Below, piece by piece: positions 54,076 through 64,000 of a stretch of 64,000 nt of DNA. Source of the stretch: Methylobacterium hispanicum. Its GTDB lineage: Bacteria; Pseudomonadota; Alphaproteobacteria; Rhizobiales; Beijerinckiaceae. The notes under the pieces are model-generated. The model was given only the letters and a program-made list of their open reading frames with translations. It did not search any database and was not told the DNA's origin. The stretch spans positions 124,001-188,000 of the forward strand of contig NZ_BPQO01000008.1 in NCBI RefSeq assembly GCF_022179285.1, given 5' to 3'. The position numbers and the translations under genes are program-made. Numbering within the stretch: the first letter of the stretch is position 1; each line of letters starts with the position of its first letter.

Positions 54076-55269
54076 ATGCCTGGGCCGCTGAGCGGTATCC
54101 GCGTGCTGGAACTCGGCCAGCTCATCGCCGCGCCCTTCGCCGCGCGCCTGATGGCCGAGTTCGGCGCCGAGGTGATCAAGGTCGAGCCGCCGGGCGAGGG
54201 CGACCCCTTGCGCAAATGGCGCAAGATGCACGAGGGCACCTCGCTCTGGTGGTACCTGCAGTCGCGCAACAAGAAGTCGATCGCCGTCAACCTGAAGTCG
54301 CCGGAGGGCCTCGACGTCGTGAGGCGACTCGCCCAGAGCGCCGACGTCGTGATCGAGAATTTCCGCCCCGGCGGCCTGGAGAAGCTCGGGCTCGGCTGGG
54401 ACGTGCTCTCCGCCCTCAACCCCAACCTCGTGATGGTCCGCATCTCGGGCTACGGCCAGACCGGGCCCTACCGTGACCGCCCGGGCTTCGGCGCCATCGG
54501 CGAGGCGATGGGCGGCATCCGCTACACCACCGGCAGCCCCGAGGCGCCCCCGGCCCGGGTCGGCGTCAGCATCGGCGACACGCTGGCCTCGCTCCACGGC
54601 GTCATGGGCGCCCTGATGGCGCTGCTCCGGGTGAAGATGGGCCAGGGTGCGGGCCAGGTCATCGACGTCTCGCTCGTCGAGAGCGTGTTCAACGTGATGG
54701 AGAGCCTCGTTCCCGAGTACGACCTGCTGGGCGAGGTCCGCACCCGCAGCGGCGGCGCGCTGCCCGGCATCACCCCCTCCAACACCTATCCGACGAAGGA
54801 CGGCGGCTACGTCGTCATCGCGGGCAACAGCGATCCGATCTTCCGCCGGCTGATGACGATGATCGGCCGGGCCGACCTCGCCGAGGACCCGGCGCTTCGC
54901 AGCAACGACGGCCGCTCGAGACAGGCCGCGATGCTGGACGGCGTGATCAGCGACTGGTCGGCCGCGCGCACCGTCGAGGAGGCGCTCGCAGCCCTCGACG
55001 CCGCCGACGTGCCGGCCGGCCGGATCTACTCGGTGGCCGACATCGTGGCCGACCCGCACTACCAGGCCCGCGCGATGATCCTCTCCGCCGACCTGCCGGG
55101 CGGCCAGCAGGTGAAGATGCCCGGCATCGTGCCCAAGCTCTCCGAGACCCCCGGCGAGGTGCGCTGGCAGGGGCCGGCGCTGGGCGAGCACACCGATGCG
55201 GTCCTCGGCGATCTCGGCCTCGACGCCGAGGGCATCGCCCGCCTGCGCGCGACGGGAGCGGTGGCATGA
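54076..55269 (+). CDS. Family III CoA-transferase (CaiB/BaiF)
   Basis: A 397-residue CoA-transferase of family III. It begins GPLSGIRVLELGQLIAAPFA and has FGAEVIKVEPPGEGDPLR. The catalytic Asp lies in GQVIDVSLVESVF (about 192-204), and SGYGQTGPYRDRPGF is typical. GGAGGAG five bases before the ATG sets the start. Its TGA overlaps the ATG of the HMG-CoA lyase gene (ATGA), so the pair acts together: a free acid is activated to a CoA ester, then cleaved. Donor and acceptor are unknown; a 3-hydroxy-3-methyl dicarboxylate is a reasonable guess. Confidence 0.9.
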   Translation: MPGPLSGIRVLELGQLIAAPFAARLMAEFGAEVIKVEPPGEGDPLRKWRKMHEGTSLWWYLQSRNKKSIAVNLKSPEGLDVVRRLAQSADVVIENFRPGGLEKLGLGWDVLSALNPNLVMVRISGYGQTGPYRDRPGFGAIGEAMGGIRYTTGSPEAPPARVGVSIGDTLASLHGVMGALMALLRVKMGQGAGQVIDVSLVESVFNVMESLVPEYDLLGEVRTRSGGALPGITPSNTYPTKDGGYVVIAGNSDPIFRRLMTMIGRADLAEDPALRSNDGRSRQAAMLDGVISDWSAARTVEEALAALDAADVPAGRIYSVADIVADPHYQARAMILSADLPGGQQVKMPGIVPKLSETPGEVRWQGPALGEHTDAVLGDLGLDAEGIARLRATGAVA

Positions 55270-56192
55270 GCGAGACGCTGATCGTCCAGGAGGTCGCCAC
55301 CCGCGACGGCTTCCAGATCGAGCCCGTCTTCGTGGAGACGGCCGAGAAGATCCGGCTGATCGACGCGCTGGCCGCCGCCGGCTTCAGCCGGATCGAGGTC
55401 TCCTCCTTCGTCTCGCCCAAAGCGGTGCCGGCGCTCTCCGACGCGGCCGAGGTCTTCGCCGGGCTGACGCGCCGCCCCGGCACGGTCTACGTGGCGCTCG
55501 TCCCGAACCCGCGGGGCGCCGAGCGGGCGCTCCAGGCCAAGGTCGACGAGATCAACCTCGTGGCCTCGGTGAGCGAGACGCATAACCGCGCCAACATGGG
55601 CATGACGCCCGCCGCCTCGCTCGAGGGCTTCGCGCGCATCGTGGAGACGGTCCGGGGATCGGGCGTCGGCGTGAACGCGACCGTCGCGACCGCCTTCGGC
55701 TGCCCGTTCGAGGGCGACCAGCCGGTGGACAAGGTGCTGGCCCAGGTGGAGCGGTATCGCGCGCTCGGCGTCGATGGCGTGACGCTCGCCGACACCACCG
55801 GCATGGCCAACCCGCGCCAGGTCGCCCACCTCGTCGAGCGGGTGCTGCCCTCGGTCGGCGCGGCGGGCCTGACCCTGCACTTCCACAACACCCGCGGCCT
55901 CGGCCTCGCCAACGTGCTGGCCGCCTACCAAGCGGGCGCCCGCCGCTTCGATGCGGCGCTCGGCGGCCTCGGCGGCTGCCCGTTCGCGCCGGGGGCCACC
56001 GGCAACATCTGCACCGAGGACCTCGTCAGCATGGCCCACGAGATGGGGCTGGCCACGGGCCTCGACCTCGCGGCCCTCATCGACCTCGCGCGCGACCTGC
56101 CGCGCCTCGTCGGCCACGACGTGCCGGGTCAGGTCGCCAAGGCCGGCCGGCCCTGCGACCTGCACCCGGCGCCCCCACTCAAGGCCGCCTGA
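55266..56192 (+). CDS. Hydroxymethylglutaryl-CoA lyase
   Basis: A 308-residue TIM-barrel lyase of the HMGL/DRE family. VATRDGFQIE supplies the catalytic Arg and Asp, LTLHFHNTRG the metal His pair, and GGLGGCPFAPGATGNICTED the signature loop with the catalytic Cys. It cleaves 3-hydroxy-3-methylglutaryl-CoA to acetoacetate and acetyl-CoA. Related enzymes use citramalyl-CoA or similar. Translation is coupled to the CoA-transferase. Confidence 0.9.
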   Translation: MSETLIVQEVATRDGFQIEPVFVETAEKIRLIDALAAAGFSRIEVSSFVSPKAVPALSDAAEVFAGLTRRPGTVYVALVPNPRGAERALQAKVDEINLVASVSETHNRANMGMTPAASLEGFARIVETVRGSGVGVNATVATAFGCPFEGDQPVDKVLAQVERYRALGVDGVTLADTTGMANPRQVAHLVERVLPSVGAAGLTLHFHNTRGLGLANVLAAYQAGARRFDAALGGLGGCPFAPGATGNICTEDLVSMAHEMGLATGLDLAALIDLARDLPRLVGHDVPGQVAKAGRPCDLHPAPPLKAA

Positions 56193-56311
56193 GCCCCATT
56201 CTCGCGGAGAAGCTGTCCCTTCCGGGGGCGGCCCCGCACATGCGACGCGACCCGGCCGGCCCCGAAGGCCGCCGGCAGGGAGCCGCGTCCCCGTCTCGGA
56301 GAGGAAACCCC

Positions 56312-57334
56312 ATGATCACACGACGCAGCCTGCTCGCCACCGCCGCGACCGGGGCCGGCCTCCTCGCCTGCCCGGCCGTCCTGCGGGCGCAGAGCCCGAA
56401 GGTCCTCAAGCTGTCGCACCAGTTCCCGGGCGGCACGATCGACCAGGGCGATGCCCGCGACCGCATCGCCCGCCGCTTCGGCCAGGCGGTCGAGCAGCGC
56501 ACCGGCGGCAGCCTGCAGGTGCAGGTCTACCCGACCTCCTCGCTGATGAAGACGCTCGCCCAGTTCAGCGCCGTGCGGAAGGGCGCACTCGACATGAGCC
56601 TCGTGCCGCTCTCCTACGCGGGCGGCGAGGTGGTCGAGACCAACCTCGCGCTGATGCCGGCCCTCGTCTCCAGCTACGAGCAGGCCGCCCGGTGGCGCAC
56701 CGCCCGGATCGGCGAGGAACTCGCCAAGACGCTCAGCGACAAGGGCGTGATCATCCTGACCTGGGTCTGGCAGTCGGGCGCGGTCGCCTCGCGGGTGAAG
56801 CCGATCCTCGAGCCCGGCGACGTGAAGGGCGTGAAGATCCGCGGCGGCGGGCGCGAGATGGACATGATGTTCCAGGCGGCCGGCGGCATCGTCTCCACCA
56901 TGCCCTCGAGCGAGATGTATATCGGCATGCAGACCGGCGCCCTGGAGGCGGCGGTGAGCGCCTCGACCAGCCTGATCTCCTTCCGGCTCGACGAGATGAC
57001 CAAGAACCTGACCGCGGGGCGCGGGCGCTCGTTCTGGTTCATCCTGGAGCCGCTGATCATGTCGAAGGCGACGTTCGACGCGCTGACCCCCGAGCAGCGA
57101 CAGGCTGTCCGCGACGTCGGCCAGGAGATGGAGGCGTTCTCCTTCGAGGCCGCGAAGGCCGACGACGAGGAGATCGTGAAGATCTACGCGGCCCGCGGTG
57201 CCAAGGTCCACGACCTCACCGACGCGCACATCGCCAAGTGGAAGGAACTCGCCCGCGACACCGCCTGGAAGGATTTCTCGGCCAAGAACGCTCGCTGCGC
57301 GGAGCTTCTGAAGCTCGCGGAGCAGGTCGCGTGA
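56312..57334 (+). CDS. TRAP transporter solute-binding protein (DctP family)
   Basis: A 340-residue periplasmic binding protein with a twin-Arg signal (MITRRSLLATAATGAGLLA, cut near LRAQ). The DctP core includes LKLSHQFPGGT, the substrate-carboxylate region with VKIRGGGREMDMM, and the MYIGMQTGALEAAVSASTS stretch. GAGAGGAAA precedes the ATG. It follows the CoA-transferase/HMG-CoA lyase pair, so it probably captures their substrate, a hydroxy-dicarboxylate. The membrane subunits DctQ and DctM are not next to it; gltA lies convergent downstream. Confidence 0.88.
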   Translation: MITRRSLLATAATGAGLLACPAVLRAQSPKVLKLSHQFPGGTIDQGDARDRIARRFGQAVEQRTGGSLQVQVYPTSSLMKTLAQFSAVRKGALDMSLVPLSYAGGEVVETNLALMPALVSSYEQAARWRTARIGEELAKTLSDKGVIILTWVWQSGAVASRVKPILEPGDVKGVKIRGGGREMDMMFQAAGGIVSTMPSSEMYIGMQTGALEAAVSASTSLISFRLDEMTKNLTAGRGRSFWFILEPLIMSKATFDALTPEQRQAVRDVGQEMEAFSFEAAKADDEEIVKIYAARGAKVHDLTDAHIAKWKELARDTAWKDFSAKNARCAELLKLAEQVA

Positions 57335-57536
57335 GCCACGGCCTCGACGCGGCCGGGAGGCGGGCGGGGCACCGTCCGTAGGCCCGCCTGCCGGGGCGCG
57401 CCCCGGGCCCGGCTCCGCAGTTCAACTCCGTGCAGTGGGATGCAGAGCCCGAAAATTGGGACGCTCAGGCATTTTACGCCGCCGCGTCCCGTGCCTTGTT
57501 CGCAGGCTGTATCGCGGTGCGACGACGGGGCGGACA

Positions 57537-57710
57537 ATGGATCAGCGTGGCGAGCTTATACCGAACTGGCTGCGTCGGCGACGCTTCTCGCTGAAGGCCA
57601 AGCGGCTGATCGCCGTCGCCCTCCGCCGCCGCAGAATCCTGGCGGGCCCGGTGCCGGGCACCGTGGCGACGCGCCCTGCGGGCAACATCATCCCGTTCCA
57701 GCGCCGATAG
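57537..57710 (+). CDS. Possible small basic protein
   Basis: A 57-residue open frame rich in Arg (NWLRRRRFSLKAKRLIAVAL) and ending GNIIPFQRR, followed at once by a terminator hairpin. The composition differs from antisense shadows, and the position just before a terminator suggests a real small gene. No family is recognised and no strong ribosome site is seen. Confidence 0.35.
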   Translation: MDQRGELIPNWLRRRRFSLKAKRLIAVALRRRRILAGPVPGTVATRPAGNIIPFQRR

Positions 57711-57720
57711 GACACGCGCG

Positions 57721-57750
57721 ACGGGCTGCCGACCGAGGTCGGCAGCCCGT
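57721..57750. terminator. Bidirectional terminator hairpin between the small ORF and gltA
   Basis: A perfect 13-bp stem (57721-57733 and 57738-57750) with a CGAG loop, the same loop as in the lon terminator. It lies 31 bases beyond the gltA stop and 11 beyond the small plus-strand frame, so it can serve both. The T content after it is low. Confidence 0.65.
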
Positions 57751-57780
57751 CTTCACGCGTCCGCGGGGTGCGCTGCCCGC

Positions 57781-59070
<1,290 letters not shown>

Positions 59071-59291
59071 GGGACGTGGACCTCTCCTGGCGAGGGTGCG
59101 TTGCCGGCTGCGCGCCGCGGCCCGAAGCCGCGGTCCGCACTCGGGCACCGTCAGCATTTTGCTGCAGGTGCTCACAGGTGCATCGGGTTAGCGGATCGGT
59201 CGGACGCCAGCAACGGGGCGGGTGACATCCGCCCCGGAACGCCTAGCGAAATCCGGACCGCGCGGCCGATTCCGTGCGGCCCGGCGGCCCC

Positions 59292-60713
59292 TTAAGCGGC
59301 CTGATCGCGCAGCCGTGCGAGGCTCTCGTCCCGGCCCAGCACCGCCATCACGTCGAAGAGCGGCGGGGACGTTGTGCGGCCGGTGAGTGCTGCGCGCAAG
59401 GGTTGCGCCACCTGCCCGAGCTTCACGCCCGCGCTCTCGGCGAAGGCGCGCACCGCGGCCTCGGTCGCTGCGGCGTCCCAGTCCGGCAGGGCCTCCAGCG
59501 CCGGCAGCACCGCGGCGAGGCGCGCCTTGCCGTCCGCGCCGAGCAGAGCCCTGGCCTTCTCGTCGAGCGCGAGCGGGCGCGGGGCGTAGAGGTAGTAGGC
59601 GCTGTCGAGGAGCTCGATCAGGGTCTTGGCGCGCTCCTTCAGCCCCGGCATCGCCGCGAGCAGCTTCCGGCGCAGGTCGTCCGGCAGCGGCGCCGAGAGG
59701 CCGCGGGCCGGGCCGACATGGGGCAGCATCGCCTCGATCGCGCGGAGCAGGTCGGCATCCGCCGCGCCCCGGATGTAGAGGCCGTTGAGGTTCTCCAGCT
59801 TGGCGAAGTCGAAGCGCGCGGCCGAGCGGCCGACCGCCTTCAGGTCGAAGGCCGCCACCATCTCGTCGGTCGAGAACACCTCCTGGTCGCCGTGGCTCCA
59901 GCCGAGGCGCACGAGGTAGTTGCGCAGCGCCGCCGGCAGGTAGCCGAGGTCGCGGTAGGCATCGACGCCGAGCGCCCCGTGGCGCTTCGAGAGCTTGGCC
60001 CCGTCCGCCCCGTGGATCAGCGGGATGTGGGCCATCGCCGGCACCGCCCAGCCCATCGCCCGGTAGATCTGGCTCTGGCGCGCGGCGTTGGTGAGGTGGT
60101 CGTCGCCGCGGATGATCTGGGTGACGCCCATGTCGTGGTCGTCCACCACCACGGCCAGCATGTAGGTCGGCGTGCCGTCCGAGCGCAGCAGGACGAGGTC
60201 GTCGAGGTCGCGGTTGGCCCAGGTCACGCGGCCCTGCACCGCGTCCTCCACCACGGTCTCGCCCTCGGTGGGGGCGCGCAGGCGAATGACGAAGGGTGCG
60301 CCGGCCGGCGCCTCGGCGGCATCGCGGTCGCGCCAGCGCCCGTCGTAGCGGGACGGCTTGCCCTCCGCGCGGGCCCGCTCGCGCATCTGGGTCAGCTCCT
60401 CGGCCGTGGCGTAGCAGCGATAGGCGTTCCCCGAGGCCAGCAGGCTCTCGGCCACCTCGCGGTGCCGGGCGGCGCGGGCGAACTGGAACACCACCTCGCC
60501 GTCCCAGTCGAGGCCGAGCCAGCGCATCCCGTCGAGGATCGCGTCGATCGCCCCTTGGGTCGAGCGCTCGCGATCGGTGTCCTCGATGCGCAGCAGCATC
60601 CGGCCGCCGTGGTGGCGGGCGTAGAGCCAGTTGAACAGCGCGGTGCGGGCGCCCCCGATATGGAGGTAGCCCGTGGGCGAGGGCGCGAAGCGCGTGACGA
60701 CGGGTGACGACAT
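59292..60713 (-). CDS. gltX: Glutamyl-tRNA synthetase
   Basis: A 473-residue class I aminoacyl-tRNA synthetase. The HIGH-type motif is [19 protein letters not shown] and the KMSKS-type motif [10 protein letters not shown]. The anticodon-binding helical domain covers about 320-473. The ATG at 60713 gives [15 protein letters not shown], the normal N-terminus; a longer frame upstream is shadow. It is divergent from comEC (185 bases), an order conserved in alphaproteobacteria. Confidence 0.96.
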   Translation of the reverse strand: MSSPVVTRFAPSPTGYLHIGGARTALFNWLYARHHGGRMLLRIEDTDRERSTQGAIDAILDGMRWLGLDWDGEVVFQFARAARHREVAESLLASGNAYRCYATAEELTQMRERARAEGKPSRYDGRWRDRDAAEAPAGAPFVIRLRAPTEGETVVEDAVQGRVTWANRDLDDLVLLRSDGTPTYMLAVVVDDHDMGVTQIIRGDDHLTNAARQSQIYRAMGWAVPAMAHIPLIHGADGAKLSKRHGALGVDAYRDLGYLPAALRNYLVRLGWSHGDQEVFSTDEMVAAFDLKAVGRSAARFDFAKLENLNGLYIRGAADADLLRAIEAMLPHVGPARGLSAPLPDDLRRKLLAAMPGLKERAKTLIELLDSAYYLYAPRPLALDEKARALLGADGKARLAAVLPALEALPDWDAAATEAAVRAFAESAGVKLGQVAQPLRAALTGRTTSPPLFDVMAVLGRDESLARLRDQAA

Positions 60714-60898
60714 CGATCTCGGGGTGCGGGTAGCAGCGCGCGGGTCCTTGGAAGACGGGCGGGCTCGCGGGCGAACGGGAACGGGGCGGCCGGCCCTGTG
60801 GGGCGCGGCGGCGGTGGCTGTAGCATGGCCCCGCCGATGCGTTAAGAAAGCGTTGACGCGGCGTGAATGTTCACCGCCCGTGACGGACGGCCCGGGCC

Positions 60899-63142
60899 AT
60901 GGAGCGGATCGGCGCGCGGGGGAGCGGCGGGAGCCTCGCGCTGGGCATCCCCCTGCGCCGCGCGCCCGGCCTCGCCCTGCCGGCTCTGCGCGGCTGGATC
61001 GGTCGCAGCCTTGCCACGGAGGCCGCGCAGCGGCGGCTGTTTCCCTGGCTCGCGGTCGCCTTCGGGGCCGGCATCCTGCTGTTCTTCGGCGTCGCGGACG
61101 GCGCGCCCGTCCTCGCCGCGCCGCTCGCCGCGGCCGCCCTCTGCCTCGCGCTGACGCCCTGGCTCGGCACCCGGCCCGCGGCCCTGGCGCTCGCCCTCCT
61201 CCTGGCGGCGGCCTTCCTGGGCTTCGCCGCCGCCGCGTGGCGGGTCTCGCGCGTCGCCGGCCCGGTCCTCGTCCGCACCACGATCGGGCCGCTCGCCGGC
61301 CGCGTCGAATCCCTGGAGGAGCGCGAGGAGGGCGCACGCCTCGTGGTCCGCGTCGCCCGCTTCGGTGCGCTCCGCCCGGAGGAGACGCCGCGGCGGGTGC
61401 GGGTGTCGTTCAGGAAGGCGCCGCCCGTGAAGCCGGGCGACGCGATCGAGGCGAGCGCCCGCCTGCTGCCGCCGCCGGAAGCCGCCCGGCCCGGCGGCTA
61501 CGATTTCGCCCGGGACGCGTGGTTCCGCGGCATCGGCGCCGTCGGCTCGCTGACCGGCAAGATCGTGGTGCGGCCGCCCGCCGAGGAACCGGACCTGCCC
61601 GCGCGCCTCGCCGCCCTCGTGGACGCGGCGCGCAACGCTCTGACCCGGCGCATCGCCGAGGCGACGGGGGGCCAGGCCGGCGCGGTGGCCGCGGCGCTGG
61701 TCACCGGCAAGCGGGGCCTGATCGCGCCCGCCACCAGCGAGACCCTGCGGGCGGCGGGGATCTACCACGTCGTCTCCATCTCGGGGCTTCACATGGTGCT
61801 GGCGGCGGGCGTGGTGTTCTGGCTGATCCGGGCGGGGCTGGCGCTGGTGCCGCATCTCGCCCTGTTCTGGCCGATCAAGAAGATCGCGGCCGCCGTCGCG
61901 ATGCTCGGCGTCACCGCCTACTGCATCTTCTCCGGCTGGGACGTCGCGGCCGAGCGCTCCCTCGTGATGACGCTGATCATGCTGGGCGCGATCCTGGTCG
62001 ATCGTCCGGCCCTCTCGATGCGCAACCTCGCGCTGGCGGCGCTCGTCGCGCTCGCCCGCGAGCCCGAGGCCCTGCTCGGCCCGAGCTTCCAGATGTCGTT
62101 CGGGGCGGTGGCCGGGCTCATCGCCTGCGCGCGGCTCGTGGGCGGGGCCCTGTTCCGGCAGCCGGGGGCGGGACGGATCGGCCGGCTCTACGGCGCGGTG
62201 CTGGCCGCGGTGATCGGCACCCTCGCCACGACGCTGGTGGCGCAGGTCGCGACCGCGCCCTTCGCCACCTACCATTTCCAGACCGTGCAGCCCTTCGGGT
62301 TGCTCGGCAACGCGCTGACCCTGCCGCTGGTCTCGCTCGCGGTGATGCCGGCGGCGGTCCTCGGGATCCTGGCCTACCCCTTCGCCCTCGACCTGCCGGT
62401 CTGGTGGCTGATGGGGCAGGCGGTGCGGGGGATGCTGGCGATCTCGGGGTGGATCGAGGGCTTCGGGGGCGCGACCCTGGTGGTGCCGGCCTTCGGCAGC
62501 GCGGCCCTCGGGCTGCTGGCCGCCGCGCTCCTGCTCGCGACGCTGCCGGTCTCCGGCCTGCGCTGGCTCGCGCTCCTGCCCGGCGCCTGCGGGCTCGCCC
62601 TCGCGGCGGCTCCGGAGCGCCACGACCTCTACGTCGACCGGCAGGGCGGCGGGGCGGCGCTGCGCGGTGCGGACGGGCGGCTGATCACGCTCGGGCGCCC
62701 CTCGGGCTTCGTGCTCGAGCAGTGGCTGAAGGCGGACGGCGACGGGCGAAAGCCCGCGGATCTGGGCGGCGGCACCTGCGACCGGCTCGGCTGCGTCGGA
62801 CACCTCGCGGACGGGCGCGCCGTCGCCCTGGTGCGCGACCGTCGCGCCTTCGCGGAGGATTGCGCCCGCGCCGCCGTGATCGTCACGGGCCTCGCCGCGC
62901 CACCCGGTTGCGCCGCCGCCCTGGTGATCGACCGGGCCTATCTGGCCCGGCACGGTGCGACGGCTTTGCGCGTCGCCGCGGGCGGCTCGCTCGCCGTGCA
63001 CCACGCCCGCGATCCCGCCCGGTCCGCGCCCTGGTGGCCGGCCGCGCGGCCGCCCCCGCAGACGGAAAAGGCCCCGCGGCCGGAGACCGCGGAGCCCGCG
63101 CAGGAGGAGACGCCCGGCCCGCCGGACGACCCCGATCCGTGA
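60899..63142 (+). CDS. comEC: ComEC/Rec2-family DNA uptake channel protein
   Basis: A 747-residue inner-membrane protein. An N-terminal region with several helices and a DUF4131-type OB-like domain (about 125-215) precedes the competence domain (about 240-540), which has the signature [15 protein letters not shown] and many membrane segments. It would pass single-stranded DNA into the cytoplasm. The C-terminal metallo-beta-lactamase domain of the Bacillus protein is not recognisable; only about 150 residues without an HxHxDH motif follow. The Pro/Glu-rich tail is low-complexity. It ends 7 bases from the convergent lexA. Confidence 0.88.
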   Translation: MERIGARGSGGSLALGIPLRRAPGLALPALRGWIGRSLATEAAQRRLFPWLAVAFGAGILLFFGVADGAPVLAAPLAAAALCLALTPWLGTRPAALALALLLAAAFLGFAAAAWRVSRVAGPVLVRTTIGPLAGRVESLEEREEGARLVVRVARFGALRPEETPRRVRVSFRKAPPVKPGDAIEASARLLPPPEAARPGGYDFARDAWFRGIGAVGSLTGKIVVRPPAEEPDLPARLAALVDAARNALTRRIAEATGGQAGAVAAALVTGKRGLIAPATSETLRAAGIYHVVSISGLHMVLAAGVVFWLIRAGLALVPHLALFWPIKKIAAAVAMLGVTAYCIFSGWDVAAERSLVMTLIMLGAILVDRPALSMRNLALAALVALAREPEALLGPSFQMSFGAVAGLIACARLVGGALFRQPGAGRIGRLYGAVLAAVIGTLATTLVAQVATAPFATYHFQTVQPFGLLGNALTLPLVSLAVMPAAVLGILAYPFALDLPVWWLMGQAVRGMLAISGWIEGFGGATLVVPAFGSAALGLLAAALLLATLPVSGLRWLALLPGACGLALAAAPERHDLYVDRQGGGAALRGADGRLITLGRPSGFVLEQWLKADGDGRKPADLGGGTCDRLGCVGHLADGRAVALVRDRRAFAEDCARAAVIVTGLAAPPGCAAALVIDRAYLARHGATALRVAAGGSLAVHHARDPARSAPWWPAARPPPQTEKAPRPETAEPAQEETPGPPDDPDP

Positions 63143-63149
63143 TGCCCGC

Positions 63150-63875
63150 TCAGTAGCGGCGCACGAGGCTGACGAGCCGGCCCTGGATCTGCACCCGGTC
63201 GGGCCCGAGCACGCGGGTCTCGTAGGCGGGGTTGGCAGCCTCCAGCGCGATCGAGGAGCCGCGCTTGCGCAGGCGCTTCAGCGTGGCCTCCTCGTCGTCG
63301 ATCAGCGCCACGATGATGTCGCCGGTGTTGGCCGTGTCCTGCTTGCGGATCACCACGAGGTCGCCGTCGAGGATGCCGGCCTCGACCATCGAGTCGCCGC
63401 GCACCTCCAGGGCGTAGTGCTCGCCGCCCGCCAGGAAGTCCGGCGACAGTGTGATGGCCGAGCTCTGGTTCTGGATCGCCGAGATCGGCGTGCCGGCGGC
63501 GATCCGGCCCATGACCGGGATCGAGACGGCGCGGCCCTGCTCGTCGGTGAACTGGGTGGTGGTGGGCCGGGGCGGCGCCGCCTTGGCCCGGCCGCCCTCG
63601 ACCACGCTCGGGGTGAAGCGGCGCGGCTCGGGCATTGCCGCGGCCGTCGCGGGCCCGAGGCTCTCGGGCAGGCGGATCACCTCGATGGCGCGGGCCCGGT
63701 TCGGTAGGCGGCGCAGGAAGCCGCGCTCCTCGAGCGCCGTGATCAGCCGGTGGATGCCCGACTTCGACTTGAGGTCGAGCGCGTCCTTCATCTCGTCGAA
63801 GGAGGGCGGCACGCCGCTCTCGCGCATCCGCTGCTGGATGAAGCGCAGGAGATCCAGCTGTTTACGCGTCAGCAT
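63150..63875 (-). CDS. lexA: LexA, SOS repressor
   Basis: A 241-residue repressor. The winged-helix domain starts [17 protein letters not shown] and has [20 protein letters not shown]. The Ala-Gly cleavage site lies in [11 protein letters not shown], the catalytic Ser in RGDSMVEAG, and the Lys in [11 protein letters not shown]. RecA-stimulated self-cleavage derepresses SOS genes. The start at 63875 matches the family; the longer frame runs through the operator. The linker between domains is somewhat long, as in other alphaproteobacteria. Confidence 0.96.
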   Translation of the reverse strand: MLTRKQLDLLRFIQQRMRESGVPPSFDEMKDALDLKSKSGIHRLITALEERGFLRRLPNRARAIEVIRLPESLGPATAAAMPEPRRFTPSVVEGGRAKAAPPRPTTTQFTDEQGRAVSIPVMGRIAAGTPISAIQNQSSAITLSPDFLAGGEHYALEVRGDSMVEAGILDGDLVVIRKQDTANTGDIIVALIDDEEATLKRLRKRGSSIALEAANPAYETRVLGPDRVQIQGRLVSLVRRY

Positions 63876-63942
63876 CGGGCAGCACTCGCATTCGGGGCAG
63901 GCGGAATCGCGGCTTCGGAAACAAACCACGAACACGTTAAAC

Positions 63943-63957
63943 GTTCCGCAAGTGTTC
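63943..63957 (-). promoter_or_regulatory. SOS box (GTTC-N7-GTTC) upstream of lexA
   Basis: GTTC at 63943-63946 and GTTC at 63954-63957, seven bases apart, match the direct-repeat LexA box of alphaproteobacteria. It sits 68 bases upstream of the lexA start, consistent with autoregulation. A further GTTC follows at 63970-63973. No similar box was noticed ahead of ruvC, ruvA or ada. Confidence 0.8.
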
Positions 63958-64000
63958 CGCAAGCGGGGTGTTCCGCGGCGCCCCTCGATGAGCTTCAGAC

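Noticed and set aside
60842..63004. A 720-codon minus-strand open frame
   Set aside because: It is antisense to comEC, has a low-complexity composition and shows no motif.

Overview
The window is very GC-rich, densely packed chromosomal DNA from an alphaproteobacterium. It looks like Methylobacterium or a close relative in the Hyphomicrobiales (inference from gene content: petPR, an OxlT-type oxalate/formate antiporter, a PHB phasin, a BLUF photoreceptor, nnr next to glnB, the gltX-comEC-lexA order, and a LexA box of the GTTC-N7-GTTC type). It is mostly core chromosome with small accessory cassettes. No prophage, insertion sequence, CRISPR array or rRNA operon is visible.

Left part (1-16.6 kb): a SiaABCD-type partner-switching and cyclic-di-GMP module in the order siaB-siaC-siaD-siaA, cut by the window edge. 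It is followed by a DUF3072 protein, ilvE, and the divergent petP-petR pair (MarR regulator plus a response regulator without a kinase). Next come an orphan FbpB-type permease, dapB-gpmA-alkB, an exported protein of unknown function, a translationally coupled glycosyltransferase / methyltransferase / polytopic membrane protein cassette, and oxlT.

Middle (16.8-38 kb): a Tat-exported Gfo/Idh/MocA oxidoreductase, a degenerate EAL protein with a HAD hydrolase, ada, the bfd-bfr iron storage pair with an Irr-like box, and glnA. These are followed by an in-frame fusion of a CdiI-like immunity domain to a glyoxalase domain, an exported nitrilase with a strong upstream palindrome, a DHH phosphoesterase, a holin-X protein, a phasin-hydrolase pair, a soluble chemoreceptor, ruvC / yceI / ruvA (ruvB absent), glnB divergent from nnr, and a multicopper oxidase homologue that has lost its last copper motif.

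Right part (38-64 kb): a nested palindromic repeat region ends at tRNA-Leu(UAG). Then come the proteostasis cluster tig-clpP-clpX-lon, an Asp/Glu racemase homologue lacking one catalytic Cys, tRNA-Val(UAC), and an arsenic cassette (arsH < > arsR-arsC-acr3). After these lie an AraC regulator, a GGDEF-EAL enzyme next to a BLUF protein, a CoA-transferase / HMG-CoA lyase / TRAP binding protein cassette, gltA, and the conserved gltX < > comEC > < lexA block.

Cyclic-di-GMP signalling recurs: SiaD, a degenerate EAL protein, and a bifunctional GGDEF-EAL enzyme beside a blue-light sensor. The observations most worth a second look are the CdiI-glyoxalase fusion, the BLUF/GGDEF-EAL pair, the Sia module with Ser at the expected SiaC phosphosite, the degenerate oxidase, and the roughly 490-bp nested inverted-repeat region before tRNA-Leu.
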